A DNA stretch of 64,000 nucleotides from an uncultured Synechococcus sp. GTDB lineage: Bacteria > Cyanobacteriota > Cyanobacteriia > PCC-6307 > Cyanobiaceae. The stretch spans positions 1 through 64,000 of the forward strand of contig CAJWYF010000006.1 of assembly GCA_913049535.1 (NCBI GenBank), read 5' to 3'. Under the pieces are notes generated by a model. It was not told the origin of the DNA. It did no database searches and saw nothing but the letters and a program-made list of their open reading frames with translations. Positions 56,176 to 64,000 of this stretch are shown here, piece by piece. The position numbers were made by a program, and so were the translations under genes. Position 1 is the stretch's first letter, and each line of letters starts with the position of its first letter.

Positions 56176-57157
56176 CATCACAGCGTTGACCAGGAGCGAT
56201 GTCCTGCTCAAGTCCGACTTTGAGCCTTAAGCGCTGACGGGGGTTGAGAGCGACTTGATACAGCCACTGGTGGCCAAGAAATTCTCTTGAGATCACCTCA
56301 GCAAAACCGCCGGGATTGGGTTCAAGGCGACCATCTTCAAGTCGCACCAGAAGAGCACTCCCCTCCAAGCCGCCCAGGCGAGCCAGCGCCTCCTTTTGCT
56401 GAGATGACAGCAGGGGCAACAATTCAGTCGGCTGCATGACGTTGGCCTGCAGAACAAAGCGGGCCACAAAACCTGTGGCCGGAGCGCCAACGAGCTCTCG
56501 CGGAGGGGCGCACTGATGCCAGAGACCATTTGAAATCACGGCGACCTGGTCGCAAATGGCGAGGGCTTCCTCCGGATCGTGGGTGACCATCACGGCCGTG
56601 ACACCGCATTCCCTCAGAACACGCGGCAGCTCGGCGCGGAGGCGAAGTCGCACGTCAACGTCCAGGTTGGAGAACGGTTCATCGAGCAACAACAACTGGG
56701 GATTGGGCGCCAAGGCACGCACGAGGGCCAGACGCTGACGCTGACCACCAGAGAGCTCGTGGGGAAAACGCAGGCTTAACCCGGCAAGACCCAGCAGCTC
56801 CAAGAGCCACGACACACGTGCTGTGTCGTCCGTTGGCTTTAGTCCAAAACAAGCATTCTGCCAAGCGCTGAGATGGGGAAACAGCGCATAGTCCTGAAAC
56901 AACATGCCAACGCCGCGGCGCTCGGGCGTCAACCAGCGCTGAGAGGACGCCACCTCGCGTCCATCAATGGCGATCACACCATGGGTTGGGCGCTCAAACC
57001 CCGCGATCAAGCGCAGCAAGGTTGTTTTGCCGCACCCGGAAGGGCCCAGCAGACCCAGCAGTTGACCTGCGGGCAGCTGAAAGCTGATGTTCTGCAGTGA
57101 CCACTGGCTGGCTTGATACCGGTGCCAGAGCTGGTCAACGTCCAGAAACGGGGTCAA
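56087..57157 (-). CDS. futC: Iron(III) ABC transporter ATP-binding protein (FutC type)
   Basis: ATPase of a ferric-iron importer, about 356 residues. Walker A GPSGCGKTT, Q-loop FQDYALFPHLS, signature LSGGQRQRLALVRAL, Walker B LLLLDEPFSNLD and switch HDPEEAL are all present, followed by a TOBE-like C-terminal domain. The likely start is TTG at 57157 (TTGA overlap with fur's stop), with a GGAGGCGGGAG site upstream. A GTG at 57202 is an alternative. It is co-transcribed with fur and convergent with futB. Confidence 0.9.
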   Translation of the reverse strand: MTPFLDVDQLWHRYQASQWSLQNISFQLPAGQLLGLLGPSGCGKTTLLRLIAGFERPTHGVIAIDGREVASSQRWLTPERRGVGMLFQDYALFPHLSAWQNACFGLKPTDDTARVSWLLELLGLAGLSLRFPHELSGGQRQRLALVRALAPNPQLLLLDEPFSNLDVDVRLRLRAELPRVLRECGVTAVMVTHDPEEALAICDQVAVISNGLWHQCAPPRELVGAPATGFVARFVLQANVMQPTELLPLLSSQQKEALARLGGLEGSALLVRLEDGRLEPNPGGFAEVISREFLGHQWLYQVALNPRQRLRLKVGLEQDIAPGQRCDVSLQGCWTPQLIPCQAEEPEAPLRPIPRA

Positions 57158-57627
57158 GATCCGCTGCTCCCGCCTCCCTGCAATGCTGCGCAAGAAGGGC
57201 ACAAACCTCTCACCGTAAGTCGGGAGCTCAGCAGCATGAACCCTTGAAGGTTCGCTGCATTGGCTCCAGCATCCAGGACTGCCTGACTTTCAAATTCCTC
57301 CGTCCGGCCGCAGACCGCACAGACCAGGTGATGGTGTTCATCATCCTCGGCATTGGATAGCTCAAACCGACGACTGCCCTCAGGGAGCTCCAGCTCATGG
57401 AGCAGATCCATGGACGTCAGCAAGCGGAGCGTCCGGTAGACCGTTGCCAATGAGACGCGGGCGTCACCTTTGAGCAGCTGCTGGTGCACGTCCTCAGCGC
57501 TGAGGTGATGGCCAGCGCCGATGCGCTCAAAGAGATCCAGCACGCGCTGACGCTGGGGCGTCAGCCGCTGTCCACGACCATGCAAGTCCTGGCGGAGATT
57601 GCCCGAAACAGCCACGGGGAGGTGCAC
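57154..57627 (-). CDS. fur: Ferric uptake regulator (Fur)
   Basis: A 157-residue Fur-family repressor. The winged helix is LTPQRQRVLDLFERIGAGHHLSAEDVHQQLLKGDARVSLATVYRTLRLL. The metal site has AEDDEHHHLVCAVCGRTEEF, the Fur/PerR-type His cluster with CxxC, and a C-terminal CPSC. It overlaps futC at the 3' end. This may be the general iron regulator of the cell or a local one. The HHH block and the neighbouring fut genes favour Fur. Confidence 0.88.
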   Translation of the reverse strand: MHLPVAVSGNLRQDLHGRGQRLTPQRQRVLDLFERIGAGHHLSAEDVHQQLLKGDARVSLATVYRTLRLLTSMDLLHELELPEGSRRFELSNAEDDEHHHLVCAVCGRTEEFESQAVLDAGANAANLQGFMLLSSRLTVRGLCPSCAALQGGGSSGS

Positions 57628-57642
57628 CTGTTCTTAATAGTA

Positions 57643-57662
57643 GGCCTTATTGAGAGAAGGCC
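57643..57662. promoter_or_regulatory. Stem-loop upstream of fur
   Basis: GGCCTT and AAGGCC form a 6-bp perfect inverted repeat around ATTGAGAG, starting 16 bases before the fur start codon. The loop contains ATTGAGA, shared with the degenerate Fur-type motifs at 53260 and 54461. It may be a fur autoregulation site. Confidence 0.35.
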
Positions 57663-57803
57663 AACCCCGGTCGGACGGCCAGCGCTGAGGACGTCGGGGG
57701 AATGAGTGCATCAATTGGCAGAAGCAACACAGCGCTGGCAAAACAGCGCAGCGAGCGAGCGTGAAGCCAACAAAAGCATTCATGGCGAAAGCCGCAGGAG
57801 GCA

Positions 57804-57841
57804 AATGAATGAAGCCCCCAGAAAACTGGGCTTCATTCATT
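57804..57841. terminator. Long hairpin, probable bidirectional terminator
   Basis: An 11-bp outer stem (AATGAATGAAG with CTTCATTCATT) continues, past a 2-base bulge, into CCCAG-AAAA-CTGGG. It lies between fur and the UPF0104 gene. Runs of U are short on both sides, so it may work as a rho-independent-like end for the convergent or following transcripts, or as a DNA protein-binding palindrome. Confidence 0.55.
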
Positions 57842-57919
57842 GAATGGAAGGCGCAACTGATTCAGCGCATCCAAGAGACAAGACCTGGTTTCCAGTTGCA
57901 CCATCTCAGGTGGATCTAA

Positions 57920-58852
57920 TCACCCTGCTTGCTGCAGTTCAAAACGACCATCCAGCTCAGCTCCGCCAGCGGCCAGCAGCTCGGCCAGCACGCTGATCAA
58001 CCGGTAACTGACCAGCACCGCCAGCACTTCAGCCTCGGGCAGTGCCTCCGCCAGCCTGGCCAGCAGCACCAGCTCAAACACCCCCAGCCCCCCTGGCGCC
58101 CCGGGCACCACCAGACCAGCACTCCAGGCCAAGGCAAAAGCCGCGATCCAACCACCCCAGCCAACAGCGCCAGCACCACTGAAGGTCTGCACGCAACAGG
58201 CAAAACCGGCAAAGCGAAACGCCAGGAAGGGGAACTCCAGCAGCAGCGGCTGCCATGGGGCGCCCACCAGTGGTTCAAAGGCACCGTCGGTTTGAGGCTC
58301 ATCCGCTGCGTCCTGATCGCCGCGCAGCAGCCGGCGCTTGCTGTGCAGCAACCTCTCCAGCAGGGGGTTCAACCAGCGCGGGCGCAGCACCAGCAGGGCC
58401 AGGGGGCTCACCAGCGCCAAACCGCCCTGCAAGCCCCCCAGAGGAATCACACACAGAGCGGCGATCACCATCAACAAGGCCTCGAGCAGGACCGACAGCA
58501 GCGCGCGGCGACCGCTGCAGCCCCGCTCCCGCAGCAGCCGCACCCGCGAGACCTGATGCCAGACCCCGCCTGGCAGATACTTGAGCAGGTTGGTGCGCAC
58601 GAACAGCAGCAGCATCGGCACCAACGGCAGCGGCAGTTGCAGCCAACGCAGCAGCGCCCACCAGGCCAGCCCATTGGCCCACTGGGCCGCCACCGTCAGG
58701 CTCAGGCCCAACAGCAGCAGGGCCCAGCCGCGCTGATCCGGTGCCAACGCCAGCACCTCCTGCCCGTGGGTCCACAGGGCGATCGCCACCAGCAACAGTG
58801 AGCCGCCACCGACCCAAAGCCGCAATCCACCGGGCAGGCGCCAACGGGTCAC
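57920..58852 (-). CDS. UPF0104 family membrane protein (lysylphosphatidylglycerol synthase TM region-like)
   Basis: A 310-residue polytopic protein with about seven helices: LLLGLSLTVAAQWANGLAWWALLRWL, LLLFVRTNLLKYLPGGVWHQVSRVRLLRE (the YLPGxxGxxxR-like family motif), and VVPGAPGGLGVFELVLLARL (the PGGLGxFE motif). This fits the UPF0104/AglD family of flippase-like membrane proteins. The substrate is unknown. It overlaps larC by 4 bases. Confidence 0.9.
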   Translation of the reverse strand: MTRWRLPGGLRLWVGGGSLLLVAIALWTHGQEVLALAPDQRGWALLLLGLSLTVAAQWANGLAWWALLRWLQLPLPLVPMLLLFVRTNLLKYLPGGVWHQVSRVRLLRERGCSGRRALLSVLLEALLMVIAALCVIPLGGLQGGLALVSPLALLVLRPRWLNPLLERLLHSKRRLLRGDQDAADEPQTDGAFEPLVGAPWQPLLLEFPFLAFRFAGFACCVQTFSGAGAVGWGGWIAAFALAWSAGLVVPGAPGGLGVFELVLLARLAEALPEAEVLAVLVSYRLISVLAELLAAGGAELDGRFELQQAG

Positions 58853-60072
58853 AGCTCCTCCTCGGGATCCGGGAGCCAGGCCTCTGGCGGCAGCGCTGCC
58901 AGCTGCGCCCGCAGCTCGGCCCAGCTGAGCTGGTGCTCACAGGCCAGCCTGGCCAACTCATCAGCTTCCGGCTTGCAGCGAAGACCCTCGCCGGTATCGG
59001 CCTGCTTGGCCCTCACCGGCCCCCATGGGGTGGTCAAGGTGCCGCTACGCCTCGGCAGCACCCAGCGCTGCTGCAGCGTTTCACGCAACCCCAGGCTGCT
59101 GGAATGGCGCCACCAGATCCTCCTGAGGGCCGCCCCCTCATCCGCCCTGGCGATGCAGGTGATGGCCAGGGCCGTGCGGCCTTTTTTCATCTGCACCGGC
59201 TGAGCGAACACCTCCAGCGCGCCAGCCTCCCGCAGCTGCTGCTGCAGAAAGGCCAGGGCCTCGGCGTCCATGTCATCGATCTGGCACTGCTGGAGCAGCA
59301 CGGTCTCCTGCGCAGCGCCGCACCGACCCGAGCCTGCGGGCTGCCACAGGCGCAGCAGATTGGCACGATCCAGTTGGCGTTGCCCCAGACCGACGCCCAC
59401 GGCCTTGGGGGTGTGCTCGGGTGGGGCACCCCAGCGGCTCACCCAGGCCGCCAGCAACGCCACTCCCGTGGGGGTGCTGAGCTCCCCGGCGGGGAAGCCC
59501 TCACTGCTGGCGAGGGGAATGGCATGGCGACGGGCCAGCTCGAGCACCGCTGGGGCGGGCAGGGGCAGCAGGCCATGGGCGGTGCTGACACGGCCATGGC
59601 CCGCAGGCGGTGGCGCAGCGATCAAATGCTCGATGCCCAGATGCAGCAGGGCGGCGCACACCCCGACCACATCCACCAAGGCATCAACCGCGCCCACCTC
59701 ATGAAAATGCACCTGCTCGGCGTTGACCCCATGGACGTGTGCCTCCGCCTCAGCCAGCAGTGAGAAGACCTGCAGCACCTTGCGGCGGAGGGGTTCTGGC
59801 CAGGGGGCCTGCTGCAGCAAAGGAGACAGCGACCGCCAATGGCGCGGTGGCGGTTCGCTCTCCAGCAATTCAACACCCAAGCGCAGGCCCCTCAAACCAG
59901 CGGAATGGCCCACCTGGGGCTGGAGCGAAAAAGCCTCCGCCAGACCAATGGCGGCCAGTGGCGCTGTCACCACCTCCAGGGGGACCCCCAGATCAAGCAG
60001 GGCGGCCAGGAGCATGTCGCCCGCCACGCCCGTCGGAGTATCGACATAGGCCCAAGTGGGCTCAGACGGCAT
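58849..60072 (-). CDS. larC: LarC-like nickel pincer cofactor synthesis protein
   Basis: A 407-residue LarC homologue: AYVDTPTGVAGDMLLAALLDLGVP at the start, AEAEAHVHGVNAEQVHFHEVGAVDALVDVVG in the first half and a C-terminal part with TVLLQQCQIDDMDAEALAFLQQQL. LarC inserts nickel into the pincer nucleotide of lactate racemase-type enzymes. No larA, larB or larE is in view, so the client enzyme is unknown. It overlaps the UPF0104 gene by 4 bases and the M41-like gene by 11. Confidence 0.92.
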   Translation of the reverse strand: MPSEPTWAYVDTPTGVAGDMLLAALLDLGVPLEVVTAPLAAIGLAEAFSLQPQVGHSAGLRGLRLGVELLESEPPPRHWRSLSPLLQQAPWPEPLRRKVLQVFSLLAEAEAHVHGVNAEQVHFHEVGAVDALVDVVGVCAALLHLGIEHLIAAPPPAGHGRVSTAHGLLPLPAPAVLELARRHAIPLASSEGFPAGELSTPTGVALLAAWVSRWGAPPEHTPKAVGVGLGQRQLDRANLLRLWQPAGSGRCGAAQETVLLQQCQIDDMDAEALAFLQQQLREAGALEVFAQPVQMKKGRTALAITCIARADEGAALRRIWWRHSSSLGLRETLQQRWVLPRRSGTLTTPWGPVRAKQADTGEGLRCKPEADELARLACEHQLSWAELRAQLAALPPEAWLPDPEEEL

Positions 60073-60715
60073 CTGCAGCGGGCGGCACCGAGAGTCTCCT
60101 CAGGCTAGGGGCCGCTGCCAGCAGGGTTTCGCACTCCTGCTCGAGCCCCTCACGCTGCTGACGCAACCACTGCTCCACCTCCCGGCGGGCACGACGCTGC
60201 TCCAGCTGGGCCGTGGAGGCGGGCTGACCCGAGAGCCCCCAGAGGCGACCCAGCAGCTGACGGTCATCGGCTCCCCCTTCACTCTCGCCATGAACCACCA
60301 CCTCAGCAGCCATGCCCGCCAACAGCACTCGGCTCCAGCGGCGCAGGTCCTCCAACGGCAGCTTGGCGGAGGCCGGCAGGGGCAACTCCGTGCTGCCGCA
60401 GGCTTGGCGGCCGGCCCGCAGGCAGGCGAGGGTGCCCACCTGACTCGGGCCAGGTTGCAGGCCCTCATGCTGCGCCACCAGGCGGTGGCCCGCCTCATGC
60501 AGGGCGATGCGGCGCAACCGCGCCTTGCCACCGGGCAAGGCTTCTGCAAGCAGATGGCCGCCGCGGCCATCCCAGACCGCCGCATCAACCGACACCCCAA
60601 CCAGGGTGGTCATCACCAGCACCGTGATCCAGGCCGGTGACAGACCGATGGATGGGCCCAGCACGGCCGCAGCGCTGAGCAGGGCCACGACGACGCCGAT
60701 ACGCGCGGGATTCAT
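60062..60715 (-). CDS. M41-like zinc protease domain protein without AAA domain
   Basis: A 217-residue protein with two N-terminal helices, then LRRIALHEAGHRLVAQHEG containing HEAGH as in FtsH peptidases, and LLAGMAAEVVVHGESEGGADDRQLLGRLW carrying the third-ligand-type Asp. The AAA ATPase part of FtsH is missing. Cyanobacteria and plants have such stand-alone M41 proteins. The function is unknown. It overlaps larC by 11 bases and the upstream gene by 4. Confidence 0.82.
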   Translation of the reverse strand: MNPARIGVVVALLSAAAVLGPSIGLSPAWITVLVMTTLVGVSVDAAVWDGRGGHLLAEALPGGKARLRRIALHEAGHRLVAQHEGLQPGPSQVGTLACLRAGRQACGSTELPLPASAKLPLEDLRRWSRVLLAGMAAEVVVHGESEGGADDRQLLGRLWGLSGQPASTAQLEQRRARREVEQWLRQQREGLEQECETLLAAAPSLRRLSVPPAADAV

Positions 60716-61344
60716 GCCTGGCGGCGGGCGGCCGGGCGGCGTCCACCACGCCGGTTGGAGCCACCGCGACGATCATTGCGCTGCGGCACAGGACCAATGA
60801 TCTCGCTGGATTCAAGCGTCAAGCCCTGACCGCTACGCCGCAATTCCAGCGAGACGAAATGGCGCAGATGCTCCATCGGGATCGTCCCCTGCAGCTGCAA
60901 CTTGAACGGTTGGGGACGGGTGCCATCAGCCCGCGGCTTCTGCCGAATCTTGACCACCACATCACCGGTTTCAGGCTTGGTGTAGATCAGCTCACCGCGC
61001 ACGGAGAAATAGCCATCGCCCTCCGGCAGCGTCTCGGGCAGGTCGGGTTCATCGCTGGCCAGGGTGCCCGGCTCCCACACACCGACCACCTGCAGATGCA
61101 GATGATCCATCTCCCTGTTGCGGGGATAGACCACCCAGAGATGGGGTGCGTCCATGCTCAGGTGACGCTTGACCACGCTGAGGACCCGGCCCAGAAGCAC
61201 CGCCTCGATCTCGACGCCGTCACTGCAGCGCAGCACCCCACGGGTCAGCGTCTCATCGTCTTGGGGAACGTACTGAGCCTCCACCAGACCGATCGCCCGG
61301 TACTGCATCGGCTCGGTCACCGGTGGAATCGGGTGCTGACGCAT
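60712..61344 (-). CDS. Conserved hypothetical protein with basic tail
   Basis: A 210-residue protein from MRQHPIPPVTEP or, 12 codons later, MQYRAIGLVEAQY. The core is beta-rich (RGVLRCSDGVEIEAVLLGRVLSVVKRHLS, HLWVVYPRNREMDHLHLQVVGVWEPG, FSVRGELIYTKPETGDVVVKIRQKPRADG, FKLQLQGTI) and the tail is Arg/Gly-rich (RRGGSNRRGGRRPAARRQ), like RNA-binding proteins. The reading frame extends much further upstream without gene character. It is the first gene of a four-gene overlapping operon. Confidence 0.75.
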   Translation of the reverse strand: MRQHPIPPVTEPMQYRAIGLVEAQYVPQDDETLTRGVLRCSDGVEIEAVLLGRVLSVVKRHLSMDAPHLWVVYPRNREMDHLHLQVVGVWEPGTLASDEPDLPETLPEGDGYFSVRGELIYTKPETGDVVVKIRQKPRADGTRPQPFKLQLQGTIPMEHLRHFVSLELRRSGQGLTLESSEIIGPVPQRNDRRGGSNRRGGRRPAARRQA

Positions 61345-61449
61345 CGAGGCGGACGGGTTGATCGCCAAATCTACCCAGATTGCTGACAGCTGCCACTGCG
61401 CAGGGTTTACTGGGCTCGATTCGGAATTCGCCTGCTGCGACTGGTTCCT

Positions 61450-62328
61450 GTGCCGCTGCCAACCTTGAGCCCAAACCGCCGTTCCTCGCTCCTGTGGCTG
61501 CCGCTGGTGCTCGCTGGCCTCGGGCTTGCGGCCGCAGCCGGATGGCAGCTCGGGCGCAGCAGCGAGAACCAAGCGGTGCTCAATCCAGAGCAACAGAGCC
61601 TGCAGCGCCGTAGCAACGCCTTGGAAGCGAAGCTGATCGATGGCACAGCAAGCGATCAGGAGCAGTTGCAACTGCTCAAGCTGCGACTGGCCAGCGGTGA
61701 CACCGACGGCGCCGTTGCCCTGCTCGAACCCCTGAGCGATCGCAATCCCAACCAGTGGTCCCTGCGGCTGCTGCTGGCTGATCTGCGCCAGCAGCAGAAC
61801 GATGCCACCGGCGCTGAGCGGGAGATCCGCCAGGTGCTCAACATCAATCCCATCCAACCCCAGGCGCTGCAGGACTACGCCCGCCTGCAACTCAAGTTGG
61901 GCAATGAAGCAGCGGTCGTTGAGCAGCTGCAGGCTGCAGCGATCGCCTCGCAGGGCCGTCCGGAATCGCTGCCGATCGGTCTGCTGCAGGCGGATCTCCA
62001 GCAGCGTCAAGGTCTGATGGCTGAAGCAGAAGCCACCTACAGCGCCCTGATCGCCGCACACCCCACCGATCCCCGGCCGCTGCTGGCCCTGGCCCTGCTG
62101 GAGCAGGGCCGCGGCCAGATCGGCGCCGCCACAGCCTTGGTTCAGCGCGCCAAGCTTTATTCCACCCCGGTGGCCGGCTCGGTGCTCGATCAAGTGGCCG
62201 CGAGCTGGTCGGTTGGGGCGGTGCGCCAGCAGGCCCCCTCAGGGGATGCCGCTGATCTGGCCATACCAGAACCGACTGAGGCGGAGGCTTCAGGGAGTGA
62301 CCGGAACGAGCTTGCTGGGCGCGGTTGA
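61450..62328 (+). CDS. TPR-containing membrane-anchored protein
   Basis: A 292-residue protein. A hydrophobic anchor (SLLWLPLVLAGLGLAAAAGWQLG) is followed by helical pairs of TPR type at about 65-235: DGAVALLEPLSDRNPNQWSLRLLLADLRQ, GAEREIRQVLNINPIQPQALQDYARLQLKLG and AEATYSALIAAHPTDPRPLLALALLEQ. The periplasmic or lumenal side is expected. It acts as a protein-interaction scaffold. The partner is not evident. The C-terminus overlaps the gene at 62290 by 39 bases. Confidence 0.82.
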   Translation: MPLPTLSPNRRSSLLWLPLVLAGLGLAAAAGWQLGRSSENQAVLNPEQQSLQRRSNALEAKLIDGTASDQEQLQLLKLRLASGDTDGAVALLEPLSDRNPNQWSLRLLLADLRQQQNDATGAEREIRQVLNINPIQPQALQDYARLQLKLGNEAAVVEQLQAAAIASQGRPESLPIGLLQADLQQRQGLMAEAEATYSALIAAHPTDPRPLLALALLEQGRGQIGAATALVQRAKLYSTPVAGSVLDQVAASWSVGAVRQQAPSGDAADLAIPEPTEAEASGSDRNELAGRG

Positions 62329-62601
62329 GGGCTTGTCGAATTCTTCGAGAGCCGCATCGATGGCATCACGGGGGGAGGTGGCATCACCGGCCGATTGCAT
62401 GTTGCGCAACTGGGTCATGATCGACATCGGGTTGCTGATGTCCACTGCGGGCTTGGGCTGGGCACCGCCGTATTCATAGAGGTCCCTCTCGCGCACGGTC
62501 TCCTTCTGAGCTGTAGCGGTCTGGGGCAACAGCAGCAGGGCTGCAGCCAAGGCGGACGCTGGCATCAGCCTGCCGACCAGTCGTGCTGCGGAAACGCCCA
62601 T
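62290..62601 (-). CDS. Small exported conserved hypothetical protein
   Basis: A 103-residue protein from MGVSAARLVGRLMPASALAAALLLLPQTATAQ, a signal peptide, then a short mature part (VRERDLYEYGGAQPKPAVDISNPMSIMTQLRNMQSAG, then DAIDAALEEFDKPS). The frame continues upstream without a signal-like start. No family function was recognised. It is convergent with the TPR gene and divergent from xthA. Confidence 0.72.
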   Translation of the reverse strand: MGVSAARLVGRLMPASALAAALLLLPQTATAQKETVRERDLYEYGGAQPKPAVDISNPMSIMTQLRNMQSAGDATSPRDAIDAALEEFDKPSTAPSKLVPVTP

Positions 62602-62642
62602 GGCTTGGTTAAGTAGTGCGCGAATTTTAAAGGGGGTCTGCG

Positions 62643-63473
62643 GTGCGCATCGCCACGTGGAATGTGAACTCGATCCGCACACGCCAATCCCACCTGCTGG
62701 GCTGGCTTGAGCAGGCGGCACCCGATGCCGTTGGCCTGCAGGAAACCAAGGTGGAGGACAGCCTCTTCCCCGCCGAGGCTCTCGCCGCTGCCGGATACCA
62801 AAGCGCCATCAGCGGCCAGAAGAGCTACAACGGCGTCGCTCTGCTGAGCCGCGAACCGATTGACGACGTCAAGATCGGATTTTCTGCCCTGCTGCCCGGT
62901 GACAGCGAAGCCGAAGCCCTTGGCGAGCAGCGCCGGGTGATCAGCGGTTGGATCGATGGGGTTCGTCTGCTCAACCTCTACGTGCCCAACGGCTCGGAGC
63001 TGAACTCAGAGAAGTACCACTACAAACTGGCCTGGCTCGGCTGTCTGCGGCGCTATCTGGAGGTGCAACGTCAGCAGGGCGAAGCGCTTTGCATGGTGGG
63101 GGATTTCAACATTGGCCTGGAGGCGCGCGACCTGCACAACCCGAGCCGACTCAGTGGCGGGATCATGGCCAGCGACGCCGAGCGCGAAGCGCTGCGGGCC
63201 TGCCTGGGTGATGACCTGCGCGATGCCTTCCGGCTGTTTGAACCCGATGGCGGTCACTGGAGCTGGTGGGATTACCGCTCAGGGGCCTGGGATCGCGATC
63301 GCGGCTGGCGCATCGACCACCTCTATCTCGATGAGGAGCTGCAGCAGCGGGCCCTGCGCTGCGTGATCCACAAAGAGGAACGGGGACGGGAGAAACCCTC
63401 GGACCACGCGCCGGTCAGTGTTGATCTCAGCGATGAGCTGCCCGATGAGGACAGCGACGAGGAGCTCTGGTGA
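62643..63473 (+). CDS. xthA: Exodeoxyribonuclease III
   Basis: AP endonuclease and 3' exonuclease of base-excision repair, 276 residues from a GTG start (MRIATWNVNSIRTR). QETKVED carries the metal-binding Glu, LYVPNGSELNSEKYHYKLAWL and MVGDFNIGLEARD follow, and YRSGAWDRDRGWRIDHLYLDEEL and SDHAPVSVDL carry the catalytic Asp and His. The acidic tail (DELPDEDSDEELW) is beyond the core. Confidence 0.95.
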   Translation: MRIATWNVNSIRTRQSHLLGWLEQAAPDAVGLQETKVEDSLFPAEALAAAGYQSAISGQKSYNGVALLSREPIDDVKIGFSALLPGDSEAEALGEQRRVISGWIDGVRLLNLYVPNGSELNSEKYHYKLAWLGCLRRYLEVQRQQGEALCMVGDFNIGLEARDLHNPSRLSGGIMASDAEREALRACLGDDLRDAFRLFEPDGGHWSWWDYRSGAWDRDRGWRIDHLYLDEELQQRALRCVIHKEERGREKPSDHAPVSVDLSDELPDEDSDEELW

Positions 63474-63485
63474 ATCACCAGGGGC

Positions 63486-64000
63486 TCAGACCACCTCGAC
63501 CCCCTTGGGCAGCTTGATTGCGGTGGCACGGCGACTGGACTCACCACAACTCACCGGCGTCGGGAACAACTTGCCTGGATTGGCACGCCGCAGCGGATCA
63601 AACGCCTGACGCACGAGCTGCATCGTCTCCAGGTCAGCCGGCGAGAACATCCAATCGAGGAAGCAACGCTTGTCAGCGCCGACGCCATGTTCACCGCTGA
63701 TGCTGCCGCCGGCATCAACGCAGAGCCTCAGGATCGCCGCGCCGAGATCCTTGACCCGCTGCTGCACCCCGTCTTCCCGGCCGTTGTAGAGGATCAGCGG
63801 GTGAAGGTTGCCATCACCGGCGTGGAAAACATTGGCTACGGGCAACTGGTGCTCCTGGCTGAGCTCCTCAATGGCGGCAAGCACCCGAGGCAGGGCACTG
63901 CGGGGCACCACACCGTCCTGGAGGTAATAGCTGGGATAAAGCCGGCCCAGGGCAGAGATGGCGCTTTTGCGGCCCTGCCAAAGGCGGGCCCGGTCCTCTG
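63486..64000 (-). CDS. glcD: Glycolate oxidase subunit GlcD (C-terminal part, cut by window end)
   Basis: FAD-linked oxidase, only the C-terminal 171 residues present. [17 protein letters not shown] carries the conserved His and Asn of the substrate site, and [50 protein letters not shown] is the family ending. It oxidises glycolate from photorespiration, which fits a carboxysome cyanobacterium. The 5' end continues beyond base 64000. Confidence 0.93.
   Translation of the reverse strand, partial: EDRARLWQGRKSAISALGRLYPSYYLQDGVVPRSALPRVLAAIEELSQEHQLPVANVFHAGDGNLHPLILYNGREDGVQQRVKDLGAAILRLCVDAGGSISGEHGVGADKRCFLDWMFSPADLETMQLVRQAFDPLRRANPGKLFPTPVSCGESSRRATAIKLPKGVEVV

Noticed and set aside
57634-57840. 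68-codon open frame upstream of fur
   Set aside because: It spans the long hairpin and fur upstream region and has no conserved-looking segment or ribosome-binding site.
61345-62193. Upstream 283-codon extension of the hypothetical protein at 60712
   Set aside because: The extension is antisense to the TPR gene and has no protein-like pattern. The gene-like part starts at 61344 or 61308.

Overview
The window is high-GC, densely packed bacterial chromosome from an alpha-cyanobacterium (marine or brackish Synechococcus/Cyanobium type). The evidence is a form IA RbcL next to CsoS1 and CsoS1D carboxysome shell proteins, chlorophyll genes chlN-chlB-chlL and por, photosystem I psaM, NDH-1 genes (ndhL, a CRR6-like factor), and the cyanobacterial alkane pair ADO/AAR. 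No CRISPR array, insertion sequence or rRNA gene was seen. One tRNA-like gene is present.

Layout. 0-4.3 kb: the edge of the alpha-carboxysome locus (rbcL cut by the window start, csoS1, rdgB, csoS1D, two conserved unknowns). 4.3-15.3 kb: dark-operative protochlorophyllide reductase (chlN, chlB, chlL), then a module of cupin, HxlR regulator, FMN reductase, pirin and KtrB/KtrA potassium uptake, then light-dependent por, a membrane unknown, psaM, a PhoU-like gene and a CRR6-like gene. 15.3-24.5 kb: permease, lipoate ligase family, site-2 protease, trpF, folE, and one minus-strand run of ADO, AAR, accA and an SDR. 24.5-29.8 kb: an S1-domain protein, Tab2 and pgeF in one operon, a DUF938 methyltransferase and a long unknown. 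29.7-35.6 kb: less conserved membrane proteins and hydrolases, a cytochrome c6-like protein, and an autotransporter-like outer-membrane protein whose 5' third is AT-rich. 35.4-40.5 kb: trpA, DUF3007, ndhL, an unusual tRNA, a Nif11-cupin fusion, psiE, small secreted proteins and a group 2 sigma factor.

41.2-57.7 kb reads as a metal-homeostasis island. It holds a matrixin-like zinc protease, znuABC, a DUF318 permease with its TIGR03943 partner and a secreted protein, hisIE, a QueD variant, zur, a second znuC-like gene cut off and joined to a beta-barrel remnant, PepSY and DUF3721 proteins, a His-rich COG0523 GTPase, a ClC channel, iron uptake genes futA, futB and futC, and fur. A Zur-like palindrome lies on the znuA/DUF318 divergent start. 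A perfect 17-bp Fur-like palindrome lies in front of futA.

57.8-64 kb: a four-gene overlapping operon (unknown basic protein, M41-like protease domain, larC, UPF0104 membrane protein), a TPR protein, a small secreted protein, xthA and the 3' end of glcD.

Function names rest on recognised motifs and family knowledge, not on database searches. Most starts were chosen by overlap with the upstream gene, ribosome-binding sites or family length.
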